Assembly (NCBI GenBank): GCA_027064745.1 | Contig: JAMOPD010000044.1 | Location: 1 to 20,697 of the forward strand | Direction: 5' to 3' | DNA: 20,697 nt | Origin: Thermococcaceae archaeon | Lineage (GTDB): Archaea > Methanobacteriota_B > Thermococci > Thermococcales > Thermococcaceae | Shown here: in pieces, positions 6,195-13,852 of the stretch | Position numbering within the stretch: the first letter of the stretch is position 1 | How the letters are laid out: every line of letters begins with the position of its first letter | The notes under the pieces: generated by a model | Told to the model about the DNA's origin: nothing | Databases searched by the model: none | Seen by the model: the letters and a program-made list of their open reading frames with translations, nothing else | Program-made: the position numbers and the translations under genes

Positions 6195-7126
6195 GTGCCA
6201 AGTCATAGGCTTCATAGGAAATGGGCTGAAGAATGCGGTTTTGATGGAGAATTTGCCAATGAAATTGACAGAATAATAGACGACATGGAGCATCATGATG
6301 CCGTTAAAGTTATGGTAACCCATGTGATAAGCACTGAGGCAGTTGTAAGACTCATACATGGCCTAACCCTGGGTGAAGTTAAGAAAAGCCTCATAAAATT
6401 TTCCAAAATGTTTCCGAGAAATGTAAGAAAAGAAGCCCAGTATCTATTCACTGAACTGGATAGTAAAGGTATAAAGATTATCAAGAAAATATACGACGAA
6501 TACGGTATTGAGGGTCTAAAGCTGCAATACTTCACGTAACTCTTGATTACATCGAGCAACTTTACCTAAAAGGATACAACAAGGAAGAAATAAAACGAGT
6601 TATAACATCAGGTAGAAAAGGAGAAAGACTTGAATATCTGTTGGAAGAGTCAGGTCTAAAAGACTGCATAGATAAGCATTTTGAGGAGATTCTTTATGAC
6701 ATTGAAGCTTCAAAGCTTCCATCAAGGACAATGAAACAAGATCTTGAAGGATATAAAAATCTTCTTAGCGAACTGAGTGAGATTGGGGTCAAAGCAATAA
6801 TTCTAGAAGGCAAACCTTATTCCCCTGTTACTGGCCTAAGAAAGGCAAAATCTCTCTTGAAAAAGAGAGGGAAGATAACTATAGGTTTAGCCTATGAGAA
6901 ATTCATCTTGAAGGAAAAAACTATAGGAACGTTGCCACTAGGAACATTTTACAACGAGAATCTCGGAAAAACTGGACTCTCTGAGATCGAACACACCCTA
7001 AGAGGGTACGGTGCAGGAGAAACAGAAATGGGAATCACAATAAAAACAGAAAAAAGTGGCAGAAGGACAATATATATCTTTACAAAAAAGAAGATTAAAA
7101 ACCTCAACGAGCTCGTCGAGCAATAG
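6195..7126 (+). pseudogene. Conserved hypothetical gene broken by a one-base frameshift
   Basis: The first part, from GTG 6195 (GGTGGT 4 nt upstream), reads VPSHRLHRKWAEECGF and onward to TAA at about 6537-6539. From about 6517 the overlapping frame continues without a break to TAG 7126, but it has no start codon until a TTG at 6641 with no ribosome site. Joining the two frames at GGTCTAAAG gives a smooth helical sequence (DEYGIEG-LK-AAILHVTLDYIEQL). One extra A in the AAA run would restore about 310 codons. The upstream half has a His-rich start and an EHHD motif; the downstream half is basic, with a Gly-rich GKTGLSEIEHTLRGYGAGE. I do not recognise the family. It may be a real mutation, a sequencing error or a -1 slippage site. 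Confidence 0.65.
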
Positions 7127-7302
7127 TTTCCTAGCTATCATTTTCATCAGCTTTATGTTTGGCTGTCCATAACTCTGTCTCAGTTCTGTTCAGATCTTGA
7201 AATTTGAGTCCTCAACCCAATTCTTAAAAGGTTCCAAAATTTGAAAAGCATGGAGACTATCAAGCATTCCCCCTCATTTTTCCGAAAATTCTTCGGTCAA
7301 AG
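7127..7302. other. Spacer before the aminotransferase gene
   Basis: This is AT-rich non-coding sequence with no recognisable gene or element copy. The one structured site is a short inverted repeat CCGAA-AATTC-TTCGG at 7282-7296, just before the perfect palindrome at 7303. It may be part of the same control region. Confidence 0.4.
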
Positions 7303-7332
7303 ATGTTCATTAATGAACATAGAGTTATATAG
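7303..7332 (+). promoter_or_regulatory. Perfect 18-bp palindrome next to the aminotransferase TATA box
   Basis: ATGTTCATTAATGAACAT (7303-7320) equals its own reverse complement. It ends 4 bp before TTATATAG (7325-7332), the likely TATA box, so a dimeric protein bound here would cover the TFB-recognition element. The transcription start would be near 7350 with GGTGATGA (7352-7359) as the ribosome site. The size and symmetry suit an Lrp/AsnC or similar winged-helix regulator. The regulator itself is not identified. Confidence 0.6.
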
Positions 7333-7362
7333 TTTCATACGTATTTTTTTCGGTGATGAAGT

Positions 7363-8700
7363 ATGGTAGTTAAACCTAATGTTAAAGAACTACCCGGGCC
7401 AAAGGCAAAGGAAGTCATAAAGAGGAATTTTGAACTCTTAGCAACAACAACACAAGATCCAGAAACCCTTCCTATAGTTATCGACCATGGTGAAGGAATC
7501 TTAGTCCATGATGTCGATGGAAACACTTTCTATGACTTCGGAAGCGGTGTTGGCGTGTTGAACGTTGGCCACACCCACCCAAAAGTCGTTGAAGCTATCA
7601 AAAAACAAGCAGAGAAGTTCACCCACTTCGCACTGAACGATTTCTTCTATGAAAACGCGATAATACTCGCTCAAAAGCTCTCCGAGATTTCCCCAGGAGA
7701 CTTTCCGAAGAAAGTGGTTTACCAGAACAGCGGTGCAGAAGCAAACGAAGCTATGATGAAGCTCGTCAAGTACGGCACCGGAAGGAAGAGGTTCATCGCC
7801 TTCTACCACGCCTTCCACGGAAGAAGCCAGGCCGTTTTGTCCCTGACGGCCAGTAAATGGGTTCAGCAGGACAGGTTCTTCCCGACCATGCCTGGAGTCG
7901 AGCACATACCCTATCCAAACCCCTACAGGAACCCCTGGCACATCGATGGTTACGCCGATCCGGACGAGCTGGTCAATCGCGTTATTGAGTTCATCGAGGA
8001 GTATGTATTCCGCCACGTCCCGCCCCACGAGGTCGGGGCCATAGTCTTTGAGCCGATACAGGGTGAGGGCGGCTACGTCGTTCCGCCAAAGAACTTCTTC
8101 AGGGAGCTGAAAAAGCTGGCAGATAATTACGGAATTCTCCTGGCAGATGACGAGGTTCAGATGGGCGTCGGAAGGACCGGAAAGTTCTGGGCTATCGAGC
8201 ACTTTGGAATAGCGCCGGACACCATCCAGTTCGGTAAGGCCATAGGCGGCGGAATCCCCTTAGCGGGTGTCGTCCACAGAGCTGATATTGCCTTTGACAA
8301 GCCGGGCAGGCACGCCTCGACCTTCGGCGGCAACCCAGTTGCGATAGCTGCAGGAATAGAGGTCGTCGAGATAGTCAAGGAGCTCCTCTCACATGTCCAA
8401 GAGGTTGGTGAGTACCTCCACAAGCGCCTGAAAGAGTTTGAAGAGAAGTACGAGGTCATTGGAGACGCTAGAGGTATTGGACTGGCTCAGGCGATTGAGA
8501 TTGTCAAGAGCAAGGACACCAAGGAGAAGAACCCCAAGCTGAGAAATGCTATCGTCAAGGAGGCCGTCAAGCGCGGGCTTATACTCCTCGGCTGCGGCGA
8601 CAACAGCATAAGGTTCATTCCACCCCTAATAGTACAAAAAGAAGAAATTGATGTGGCATCAGAGATATTCGAGAATGCCTTAAAGGCTGCTCTTGAATGA
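7363..8700 (+). CDS. Class III aminotransferase, probable ornithine omega-aminotransferase
   Basis: The 445-aa PLP enzyme has the fold-type I marks NSGAEANEA (122-130), YHAFHGR (148-153), [16 protein letters not shown] at 262-264 and the Schiff-base lysine K292 in [14 protein letters not shown]. In T. kodakarensis the gene at this position (TK2101, from memory) encodes an ornithine omega-aminotransferase needed for proline synthesis, which would be the role here. Close paralogs in Thermococcales include amino-acid racemases and 4-aminobutyrate-type enzymes, so specificity is inferred from position. The start has GGTGATGA upstream. The gene is monocistronic, behind a strong palindrome, and repeat copy C follows its stop by 46 bp. 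The middle (about 7690-8600) looks richer in G/C-ending codons than either end. Confidence 0.8.
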   Translation: MVVKPNVKELPGPKAKEVIKRNFELLATTTQDPETLPIVIDHGEGILVHDVDGNTFYDFGSGVGVLNVGHTHPKVVEAIKKQAEKFTHFALNDFFYENAIILAQKLSEISPGDFPKKVVYQNSGAEANEAMMKLVKYGTGRKRFIAFYHAFHGRSQAVLSLTASKWVQQDRFFPTMPGVEHIPYPNPYRNPWHIDGYADPDELVNRVIEFIEEYVFRHVPPHEVGAIVFEPIQGEGGYVVPPKNFFRELKKLADNYGILLADDEVQMGVGRTGKFWAIEHFGIAPDTIQFGKAIGGGIPLAGVVHRADIAFDKPGRHASTFGGNPVAIAAGIEVVEIVKELLSHVQEVGEYLHKRLKEFEEKYEVIGDARGIGLAQAIEIVKSKDTKEKNPKLRNAIVKEAVKRGLILLGCGDNSIRFIPPLIVQKEEIDVASEIFENALKAALE

Positions 8701-8745
8701 TACCTTCTCAACTTTTAATTTCGATTTTAACTTTTCCTCAGTTTC

Positions 8746-8793
8746 ATACTGTCAGGATAATCCGTGAGAGCCTCTAACTTATCCTGACAGTAC
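8746..8793. mobile_element. Inverted-repeat element, copy C (shortest, perfect arms)
   Basis: TACTGTCAGGATAA (8747-8760) and TTATCCTGACAGTA (8779-8792) are perfect 14-bp inverted repeats around an 18-base centre TCCGTGAGAGCCTCTAAC. The left part is nearly identical to copy G over ATACTGTCAGGATAATCC and beyond. The family core (CCTGATAATAAAC...) is missing, so this is an internally deleted form. It lies 46 bp after the aminotransferase stop and would form a strong hairpin in that transcript. Confidence 0.85.
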
Positions 8794-8845
8794 CCACATA
8801 CCCATCAAAATTTTGCTTCAAATTCATTTGAAACTATGGACAGGG

Positions 8846-8853
8846 CTTTATAC
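8846..8853 (+). promoter_or_regulatory. TATA box of the Cys-cluster protein gene
   Basis: CTTTATAC is centred about 35 bp before the chosen GTG start at 8885. GGTGAG at 8875-8880 serves as ribosome site, so the leader would be very short. Confidence 0.45.
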
Positions 8854-8884
8854 AATGAGTACATAAAATTAACTGGTGAGAAAA

Positions 8885-9682
8885 GTGAAAAAGAGTATTG
8901 TACTAATTTTTATTTTTTTATTAATGTTTTTCCCTCTGGCGCAAGCATGCGTGACTCCAATGGATAATTTGGCTGTTGAAGTACTTCTTAATAAACCGGG
9001 AATCACTTATAATTTGGCTCCCCTCTATAGTTCTCCAGATGTTTTGGTTCAGGGTGGAAAGATAATCTACCGCTCCCACTATGATGAGAGGGTTGCTGTA
9101 ATCTTGTGGAACAGCAGTAAAGGCCTTCATGTTAGAATTCAGATACCGCCGAAGAGCCCCAACATGAGCTATGCCCATGCAGAAGTACCTCTCTCCATTC
9201 TGCTCACGGAGGATGCTTTGAAGAAAGCTGAGAAACTTGGGTGGGATGTAAGTGGTAGTTATACCTTCAGAAAAGATAACATACTCGTCCAGATTTCTCA
9301 GGATATTAAGAAAGAATGTTCAACAGATTCAGACTGTGCAACTGGTGGTTGTTCTGGAGAAGTGTGTGCTCCCAAAGATGAGGCTGGTAACATAGTGACG
9401 CCATGTATCTATGCTGCTTGGTATGATTGTCTGAAGCTAACCACCTGTGGCTGTGTTAATGGCATCTGCACATGGAAGCCAAACCCTCAGTTTGATAAAT
9501 GCTTGAAGGGACACAGCATAGATCCAGAAAAAGTTATCAAAGTTCCAAATGGCAGGTTATGGGTTGCTGTATATGGGGAAGAAAAACTTACAGAGGAGGA
9601 TTTAAAGAAAATCGAAGAGCTTTTTGATGTTTTTGGTATAAGATATGTCAATTATAGATTCTTGGAGTTGTCTCATCATTAA
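8885..9682 (+). CDS. Secreted cysteine-cluster protein (eight-cysteine-cluster type)
   Basis: The 265-aa protein starts with a signal peptide (MKKSIVLIFIFLLMFFPLAQA, then C). Cleavage after AQA would leave an N-terminal Cys, although the lipobox is not canonical. Residues about 140-200 hold a dense cluster of nine Cys: ECSTDSDCATGGCSGEVC, then PCIYAAWYDC, TTCGC and GICTW. This resembles the eight-cysteine-cluster proteins annotated in Thermococcales. The cluster probably forms disulfides outside the cell, or binds metal. The C-terminus (EEDLKKIEELFDVFG) is helical. GTG 8885 is chosen because GGTGAG lies 4 nt upstream; GTG 8876 overlaps that site. No function is established for the family. The gene has its own promoter and stands alone. 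Confidence 0.65.
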   Translation: MKKSIVLIFIFLLMFFPLAQACVTPMDNLAVEVLLNKPGITYNLAPLYSSPDVLVQGGKIIYRSHYDERVAVILWNSSKGLHVRIQIPPKSPNMSYAHAEVPLSILLTEDALKKAEKLGWDVSGSYTFRKDNILVQISQDIKKECSTDSDCATGGCSGEVCAPKDEAGNIVTPCIYAAWYDCLKLTTCGCVNGICTWKPNPQFDKCLKGHSIDPEKVIKVPNGRLWVAVYGEEKLTEEDLKKIEELFDVFGIRYVNYRFLELSHH

Positions 9683-9905
9683 TCCACAAGTTCCAGTGGA
9701 AATATAACTCTTCACATCAATAATTCAGGTTATCATTTAGCCAGCATCGAGTTCTTGAAAATGTCATGAAGATAGAAAAATTCTCTATGACTTGGAGATA
9801 TGGATTGGATTAGTTCCCATGTCCTCAAATTTTTCTGGAAGATGCCCATTTTTGAGGGAAAAGGTCTAAATATTCCTCATAACATATTCATTAATGGGGA
9901 TAGTG
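9683..9905. other. Spacer before deoC, with a small hairpin
   Basis: Right after the stop codon TCCAC (9683-9687) can pair with GTGGA (9696-9700), a weak hairpin. The rest is AT-rich. CTAAATATT near 9866-9874 is the best TATA candidate for deoC. No gene or element copy is recognisable. Confidence 0.35.
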
Positions 9906-10574
9906 ATGGAAATTGAGATTGCAAAGTTTATAGATCATACAAACCTAAAGGCATATGCCACGAAGGAAGATATAATAAAGCTCTGCGATGAGGCCAAGAA
10001 GTATGGATTCTATGCCGTCTGTGTCAATCCCTATCGCGTCAAGCTCGCCAAGGACTACCTGAGCGAGAAGGGATCGAACATAAAGGTTGCCACGGTTATA
10101 GGCTTTCCACTCGGAGCAACTCCAACGGAGGTCAAAGTTGCAGAGGCGAAGAAGGCTTTGGATGATGGTGCCGATGAGCTCGACATGGTCATAAATATCG
10201 GTGCCCTCAAGGATGGCGATTACGACTACGTTAGGAAGGATATAGAGGAAGTAGTCAAGGTTGCTCACGAGAAGGAGGCCAAAGTTAAGGTCATCATCGA
10301 GACCTGCTACCTCACCGAGGTGGAGAAGATTAAGGCCTGTGAGCTGGCAAAGGAAGCTGGAGCGGATTTCGTGAAGACTTCAACAGGCTTCGGAACAGGA
10401 GGAGCGACCGTTGAGGATGTCAGGCTCATGAGAAAGGTGGTTGGTGAGGAGATGGGTGTTAAAGCAGCTGGAGGGATAAGGACCTATGAACAGGCACTGG
10501 CTATGATAGAGGCCGGTGCGACGAGGATTGGAACATCAAGCGGCGTGAAAATAATGAAATCAAGGGGGGAGTGA
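9906..10574 (+). CDS. deoC: Deoxyribose-phosphate aldolase
   Basis: The 222-aa TIM-barrel class I aldolase splits 2-deoxyribose 5-phosphate into acetaldehyde and glyceraldehyde 3-phosphate, linking nucleoside breakdown to glycolysis. Visible landmarks are FIDHTNLK at the start, D93 in [10 protein letters not shown], the Schiff-base K157 in [14 protein letters not shown], and K186 in VKAAGGIRT, all in the usual spacing. The start at ATG 9906 matches the family N-terminus; GTG 9903 and ATG 9894 are alternatives. The downstream gene begins 3 bp after the stop, and its ribosome site (GGGGAGTGA) overlaps the deoC end, so the two are translated together. Its codons are richer in G/C-ending forms than those of its partner gene. 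Confidence 0.93.
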   Translation: MEIEIAKFIDHTNLKAYATKEDIIKLCDEAKKYGFYAVCVNPYRVKLAKDYLSEKGSNIKVATVIGFPLGATPTEVKVAEAKKALDDGADELDMVINIGALKDGDYDYVRKDIEEVVKVAHEKEAKVKVIIETCYLTEVEKIKACELAKEAGADFVKTSTGFGTGGATVEDVRLMRKVVGEEMGVKAAGGIRTYEQALAMIEAGATRIGTSSGVKIMKSRGE

Positions 10575-10577
10575 CGG

Positions 10578-10883
10578 ATGGGTGAGATAACTATAAAGAG
10601 AGAGGATGTGGAGGGATTAATAAAATCTGCCATAGCAGAATTATCAAAAGAAGGTCTCAATCCAGATATAATACTTGTAGGTCCAAAATTTCTTTCATAT
10701 ACCAGGGATTTCTTATCAGAGTGTGGGCTGTCTCTGTATGAGATAGAAGAGCTTGAATACGATGCAGTTATAGCTGATTCTCAGTATCTAGGCCAAATGA
10801 GAAAGGCATCACGGAGAGTCTCGATAGAACCTTTCTTAAAAGAAAGAGAAATGTGGGAGGAGTTTAGGAATATAGATGTTTAA
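10578..10883 (+). CDS. Probable Family 4 (A-domain) encapsulin-like protein
   Basis: This 101-aa protein is encoded 3 bp after deoC. It begins with a helical segment (EDVEGLIKSAIAELSKEG). Then follows NPDIILVGPKFLSY, a strand-turn-helix resembling the A-domain of HK97-fold encapsulin shells (family motif around LIVGP). It ends with YDAVIADSQYLGQMRKASRRVSIEPFLKERE. Published surveys describe truncated A-domain-only encapsulins (about 100 aa, DUF1884-like, the Pyrococcus PF0899 type) in hyperthermophiles. They are encoded beside a small set of enzymes, one of which is deoC. Size, sequence and position agree with that group. The shell function is inferred; such proteins could instead form a smaller assembly. 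The gene is visibly more AT-rich than deoC. It converges on the ECF transporter gene with 18 bp between stops. Confidence 0.68.
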   Translation: MGEITIKREDVEGLIKSAIAELSKEGLNPDIILVGPKFLSYTRDFLSECGLSLYEIEELEYDAVIADSQYLGQMRKASRRVSIEPFLKEREMWEEFRNIDV

Positions 10884-10901
10884 GCTTTAACCTCTTAAAC
10901 T

Positions 10902-11504
10902 TTAAACAAGGTCTTCAACATCTGGATATATTCTTTTTATCATATACGCTAAACCGCCACCTATGATTATTCCTGTAACAGCTTGGGCCATGTTAACTGG
11001 TATTTCCACCTTTGCATTTGCTAGTCCTACCAGATAAATCTCAGCCACAAAATAACCTAGTATCATAATGACTCCACCAATTATCGTTCCCAACATGATC
11101 ATTGAGAATTCTCCCTTGCCCTTTGAGGAGATATAACCAACAACTAGACCTTCAAGTCCTTTGACAACAAGTGTTATAGGTGCCCACCCAGCATAACCTC
11201 CGACAATATCACCGAGAGCTGAGCCAACTCCACCAGCAAAGGCTCCTACAGCTGGACCGAAGAGGACTGCCGCAAACATTACCATCGTATCTCCAAAGTT
11301 CAGGTAACCACCTGTTTGGGCCACATTGACTTTTATCAGATTTGTTGCAACCGTAACCAAGGCGGCCATGACTCCGGATATAGCCACTGTATTTGCCTGC
11401 TTGAATTTGTTTTTATTGGCATAAACATAGGCGAGATAGAGGAGCGTAATTCCCATAAGAATCCACTTTGCATATGGAACGAGTACTTCAGTGGGATCAC
11501 TCAT
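10902..11504 (-). CDS. ECF transporter S component (vitamin uptake)
   Basis: The 200-aa membrane protein has about six hydrophobic segments. Its central motif, NFGDTMVMFAAVLFGPAVG with GGVGSALGDIVGGYAGWAP and TLVVKGLEGLVVGYI, is typical of substrate-binding S components of energy-coupling-factor transporters. This branch often takes up riboflavin or related vitamins; the substrate cannot be read here. No ATPase or T component is adjacent, so it probably shares a common ECF module encoded elsewhere. The start at 11504 has GGAGGTGATAAC before it. A TATA-like TTTTTAAATA lies at about 11543-11553. A TTCAAG/CTTGAA inverted repeat sits at the predicted transcription start, suggesting regulation. 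It is divergent from eno, with element copy D between them. Confidence 0.78.
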   Translation of the reverse strand: MSDPTEVLVPYAKWILMGITLLYLAYVYANKNKFKQANTVAISGVMAALVTVATNLIKVNVAQTGGYLNFGDTMVMFAAVLFGPAVGAFAGGVGSALGDIVGGYAGWAPITLVVKGLEGLVVGYISSKGKGEFSMIMLGTIIGGVIMILGYFVAEIYLVGLANAKVEIPVNMAQAVTGIIIGGGLAYMIKRIYPDVEDLV

Positions 11505-11519
11505 GTTATCACCTCCATT

Positions 11520-11537
11520 TTCAAGTTTTAGCTTGAA
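11520..11537 (-). promoter_or_regulatory. Inverted repeat at the ECF-S transcription start
   Basis: TTCAAG (11520-11525) and CTTGAA (11532-11537) are 6-bp arms around a 6-base loop. They lie between the AT-rich TATA region (about 11541-11553) and the ribosome site (GGAGGTG, about 11510-11516). The site would cover the start of transcription on DNA, or form a small hairpin at the 5' end of the RNA. Confidence 0.45.
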
Positions 11538-11571
11538 TTTTTTATTTAAAAATCTTTGCATATCCAAACAG

Positions 11572-11637
11572 ATACTATCATGAGTTAGACAGCCATATAC
11601 TGGTTTATTATCAGCTCACAGGTTATCCTGACAGCAC
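11572..11637. mobile_element. Inverted-repeat element, copy D
   Basis: The left end ATACTATCATGAGTTAGACAG is an altered form of the second end type seen in E and G (ATACTGTCAGGAGTTAGGCAG). The right part carries the core TGGTTTATTATCAGCTCACA and a clean end TTATCCTGACAG (11623-11634). It occupies the divergent gap between the ECF-S gene and eno, upstream of both promoters. Confidence 0.75.
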
Positions 11638-11695
11638 GGGTATGTGAGTAAAAAGTTTTAAGAGATAAAAACTAACACCACTCGAGGTGAATAAT

Positions 11696-12988
11696 ATGGA
11701 AAATCCATTTGAAATTACCGCCGTATTGGCAAGAGAGATTCTAGATTCCAGAGGAAACCCAACGGTAGAGGTTGAGGTCTACACGCCAATAGCTATGGGC
11801 AGAGCTGCAGTTCCGAGCGGAGCCTCAACAGGAACTCACGAAGCTTTAGAGCTTAGAGATGGCGGTAAGAGATACCACGGAAAAGGTGTTAGAAGGGCTG
11901 TTGAAAACGTCAACAAAATAATTGCACCCGAAATAATAGGAATGGATGTTACGCTCCAAAGAGATATTGACATGCTCATGCTTGAGCTCGATGGTACCGA
12001 GAACAAGAGTAATCTCGGTGCCAATGCAATTTTGGGAGTTTCTTTAGCTGTTGCCAAAGCCGCAGCCAATACGCTCGGCCTGCCACTCTACCAGTACATA
12101 GGTGGAACCAACGCCTATGTCATGCCCGTCCCGATGAGCAACGTCATCAATGGAGGTGTGCATGCGGGCAACGAGCTCGACTTCCAGGAGTTCATGATAA
12201 TGCCGGTTGGAGCGGACTCGTTCAGAGAAGCGATAAGGTGGGTCTCTGAGACCTATCACGTTCTCAAGGGAGTCATCGCCGATAAGTACGGCAAGGACGC
12301 CGTTAACGTTGGCGATGAGGGTGGCTTTGCCCCGCCGCTGAAGGAGCCTCATGAGCCACTTGAACTCCTCATAGAGGCAATTGAGGAAGCCGGCTACAAA
12401 CCCGGCGATGAGATAGCATTCGCAATGGATCCAGCATCAAGCGAGTTCTATCATCCTGACATTGGTAAATACGTCGTCAATGGGAAGGAATACACTAGTG
12501 GCGAGCTTTTGGAGCTTTACAAGGAACTCATATCAACATATCCAGTAGTATCACTTGAAGATCCGTTCCATGAGGAGGATTGGGAAGGATTCGCAATGAT
12601 AACAAAGGAACTCGGAAGCAAAATACAGATTGTAGGAGACGACATATTTGTCACAAACCCGAAGAGGATAAGAAAGGCCATCGAGATGGATGCAGCAAAC
12701 GCTCTCCTTCTCAAGGTTAACCAGATAGGCAGCTTGAGCGAGGCAATCGACGCAGCCTACACAGCCTACCGCGCGGGATGGGGCGTTGTCGTCTCACACC
12801 GCTCCGGGGAAACGGATGATCCATTTATAGCAGACCTTGCGATTGCCATCAACGCAGGCCAAATAAAAACAGGTGCCCCCGCAAGGATGGATAGAAACGC
12901 CAAGTACAACCAGCTCATAAGGATTGAGGAGGAGCTTGAAGGGATAGCGGTTTATCCGGGAAGGAAGTTCCACAATCCCTTCCTCTGA
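11696..12988 (+). CDS. eno: Enolase
   Basis: The 430-aa enzyme interconverts 2-phosphoglycerate and phosphoenolpyruvate in glycolysis and gluconeogenesis. The full set of enolase motifs is visible: [40 protein letters not shown], the metal ligands in [14 protein letters not shown] and GDDIFVTN, the catalytic lysine in LLKVNQIGS, and SHRSGETDD. Length matches archaeal enolases. The ATG at 11696 is preferred over GTG 11687, because GAGGTGA (11684-11690) is then a correctly spaced ribosome site. A TATA-like GTTTTAAG lies near 11655. The radical SAM gene follows 36 bp after the stop and may be co-transcribed. Codon composition varies along the gene. Confidence 0.97.
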   Translation: MENPFEITAVLAREILDSRGNPTVEVEVYTPIAMGRAAVPSGASTGTHEALELRDGGKRYHGKGVRRAVENVNKIIAPEIIGMDVTLQRDIDMLMLELDGTENKSNLGANAILGVSLAVAKAAANTLGLPLYQYIGGTNAYVMPVPMSNVINGGVHAGNELDFQEFMIMPVGADSFREAIRWVSETYHVLKGVIADKYGKDAVNVGDEGGFAPPLKEPHEPLELLIEAIEEAGYKPGDEIAFAMDPASSEFYHPDIGKYVVNGKEYTSGELLELYKELISTYPVVSLEDPFHEEDWEGFAMITKELGSKIQIVGDDIFVTNPKRIRKAIEMDAANALLLKVNQIGSLSEAIDAAYTAYRAGWGVVVSHRSGETDDPFIADLAIAINAGQIKTGAPARMDRNAKYNQLIRIEEELEGIAVYPGRKFHNPFL

Positions 12989-13024
12989 TCCCTTTCAATT
13001 TTATTCAGATTGAAGGTGAGTCGA

Positions 13025-13852
13025 ATGAAAAAGCTCAAAATATACATTCCCGGCGTTAGATTCCCTTCAATCTCCCTAACAGGTAGCTACTGTTTCCTAA
13101 ACTGTGCCCATTGCGGAAGGCACTATCTTGAGGGCATGCTCAAAGTTACCCGTTCTTCTCTGCTGGAAAAATGTAAGGAAATGGAAAAGAAAGGATACAC
13201 TGGCTGTCTCCTGAGCGGAGGAATGGATTCAAGGTTGAAGGTTCCTCTCGATAAGTTTGCCGATGAAATCAAAGCTATAAAGAGGGAGACCAACCTTAAG
13301 CTCAATGCCCATGTGGGCTTTATTGACGAAAGCGACCTCGAATGGGTTAAATACGTCGATGTTGTCTCGCTTGACTTCGTTGGTGATGATGGAGTAATCA
13401 GACGTGTTTATAAAATAGACAGAAAGGTTGAGGATTATCTCAGAATCCTTGACATTTTAACAAAGGCTGGAGTTAGAGTTGCACCCCACATAACAATAGG
13501 TCTTGATTTTGGAAAAATATGGTGGGAGTATAGGGCAATAGACCTTCTCCTCCAATACCCTATAGATGTTCTTGTTCTGGATGTGTTAATACCAACTAAA
13601 GGCACCGAAATGGAAGAGATTGAAGCACCTGGAGTTGAAGAAAGTCTAAAAGTAGTGAGATACGCAAGGGGAAAGTTCGATGGAGAGTTAAGTGTAGGAT
13701 GTATGCGACCACGCGGAAGATGGCGGCTGGAGTTCGATAGGGGAGCTATTCTGTCCGGAATTGACAGGCTCACAAATCCTCCAAGGAAGATTATCGAATG
13801 GGCAAAAACCGTTAGGGACGTTGAGATACTCTATGAATGCTGCGTTATGTGA
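13025..13852 (+). CDS. Radical SAM protein, biotin-synthase-like (candidate archaeal lipoyl synthase subunit)
   Basis: The 275-aa protein carries the radical SAM cluster motif CX3CX2C at C23, C27 and C30 (YCFLNCAHC) and a SAM-contacting CLLSGGMDS. It resembles the COG1856 biotin-synthase homologs. The C-terminal part has GCMRPRGRWR and ends YECCVM, giving spare Cys for an auxiliary cluster. In T. kodakarensis a two-protein lipoyl synthase (LipS1/LipS2) is formed by biotin-synthase-like radical SAM proteins, and I recall LipS1 as TK2109, close to eno (TK2106). Position and family fit, but which of the two subunits this would be cannot be settled here. ATG 13025 is chosen for the AAGGTGAG 4 nt upstream; TTG 13010 lies before that site. 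Confidence 0.75.
   Translation: MKKLKIYIPGVRFPSISLTGSYCFLNCAHCGRHYLEGMLKVTRSSLLEKCKEMEKKGYTGCLLSGGMDSRLKVPLDKFADEIKAIKRETNLKLNAHVGFIDESDLEWVKYVDVVSLDFVGDDGVIRRVYKIDRKVEDYLRILDILTKAGVRVAPHITIGLDFGKIWWEYRAIDLLLQYPIDVLVLDVLIPTKGTEMEEIEAPGVEESLKVVRYARGKFDGELSVGCMRPRGRWRLEFDRGAILSGIDRLTNPPRKIIEWAKTVRDVEILYECCVM

Noticed and set aside
6641..7126. Independent gene starting at TTG 6641
   Set aside because: No ribosome site precedes it, and conserved-looking coding sequence extends well upstream of that codon in the same frame.
9883..9893. TTCATTAATG before deoC as a second aminotransferase-type operator
   Set aside because: Only one half matches and the sequence is simple AT-rich; it is not a palindrome.
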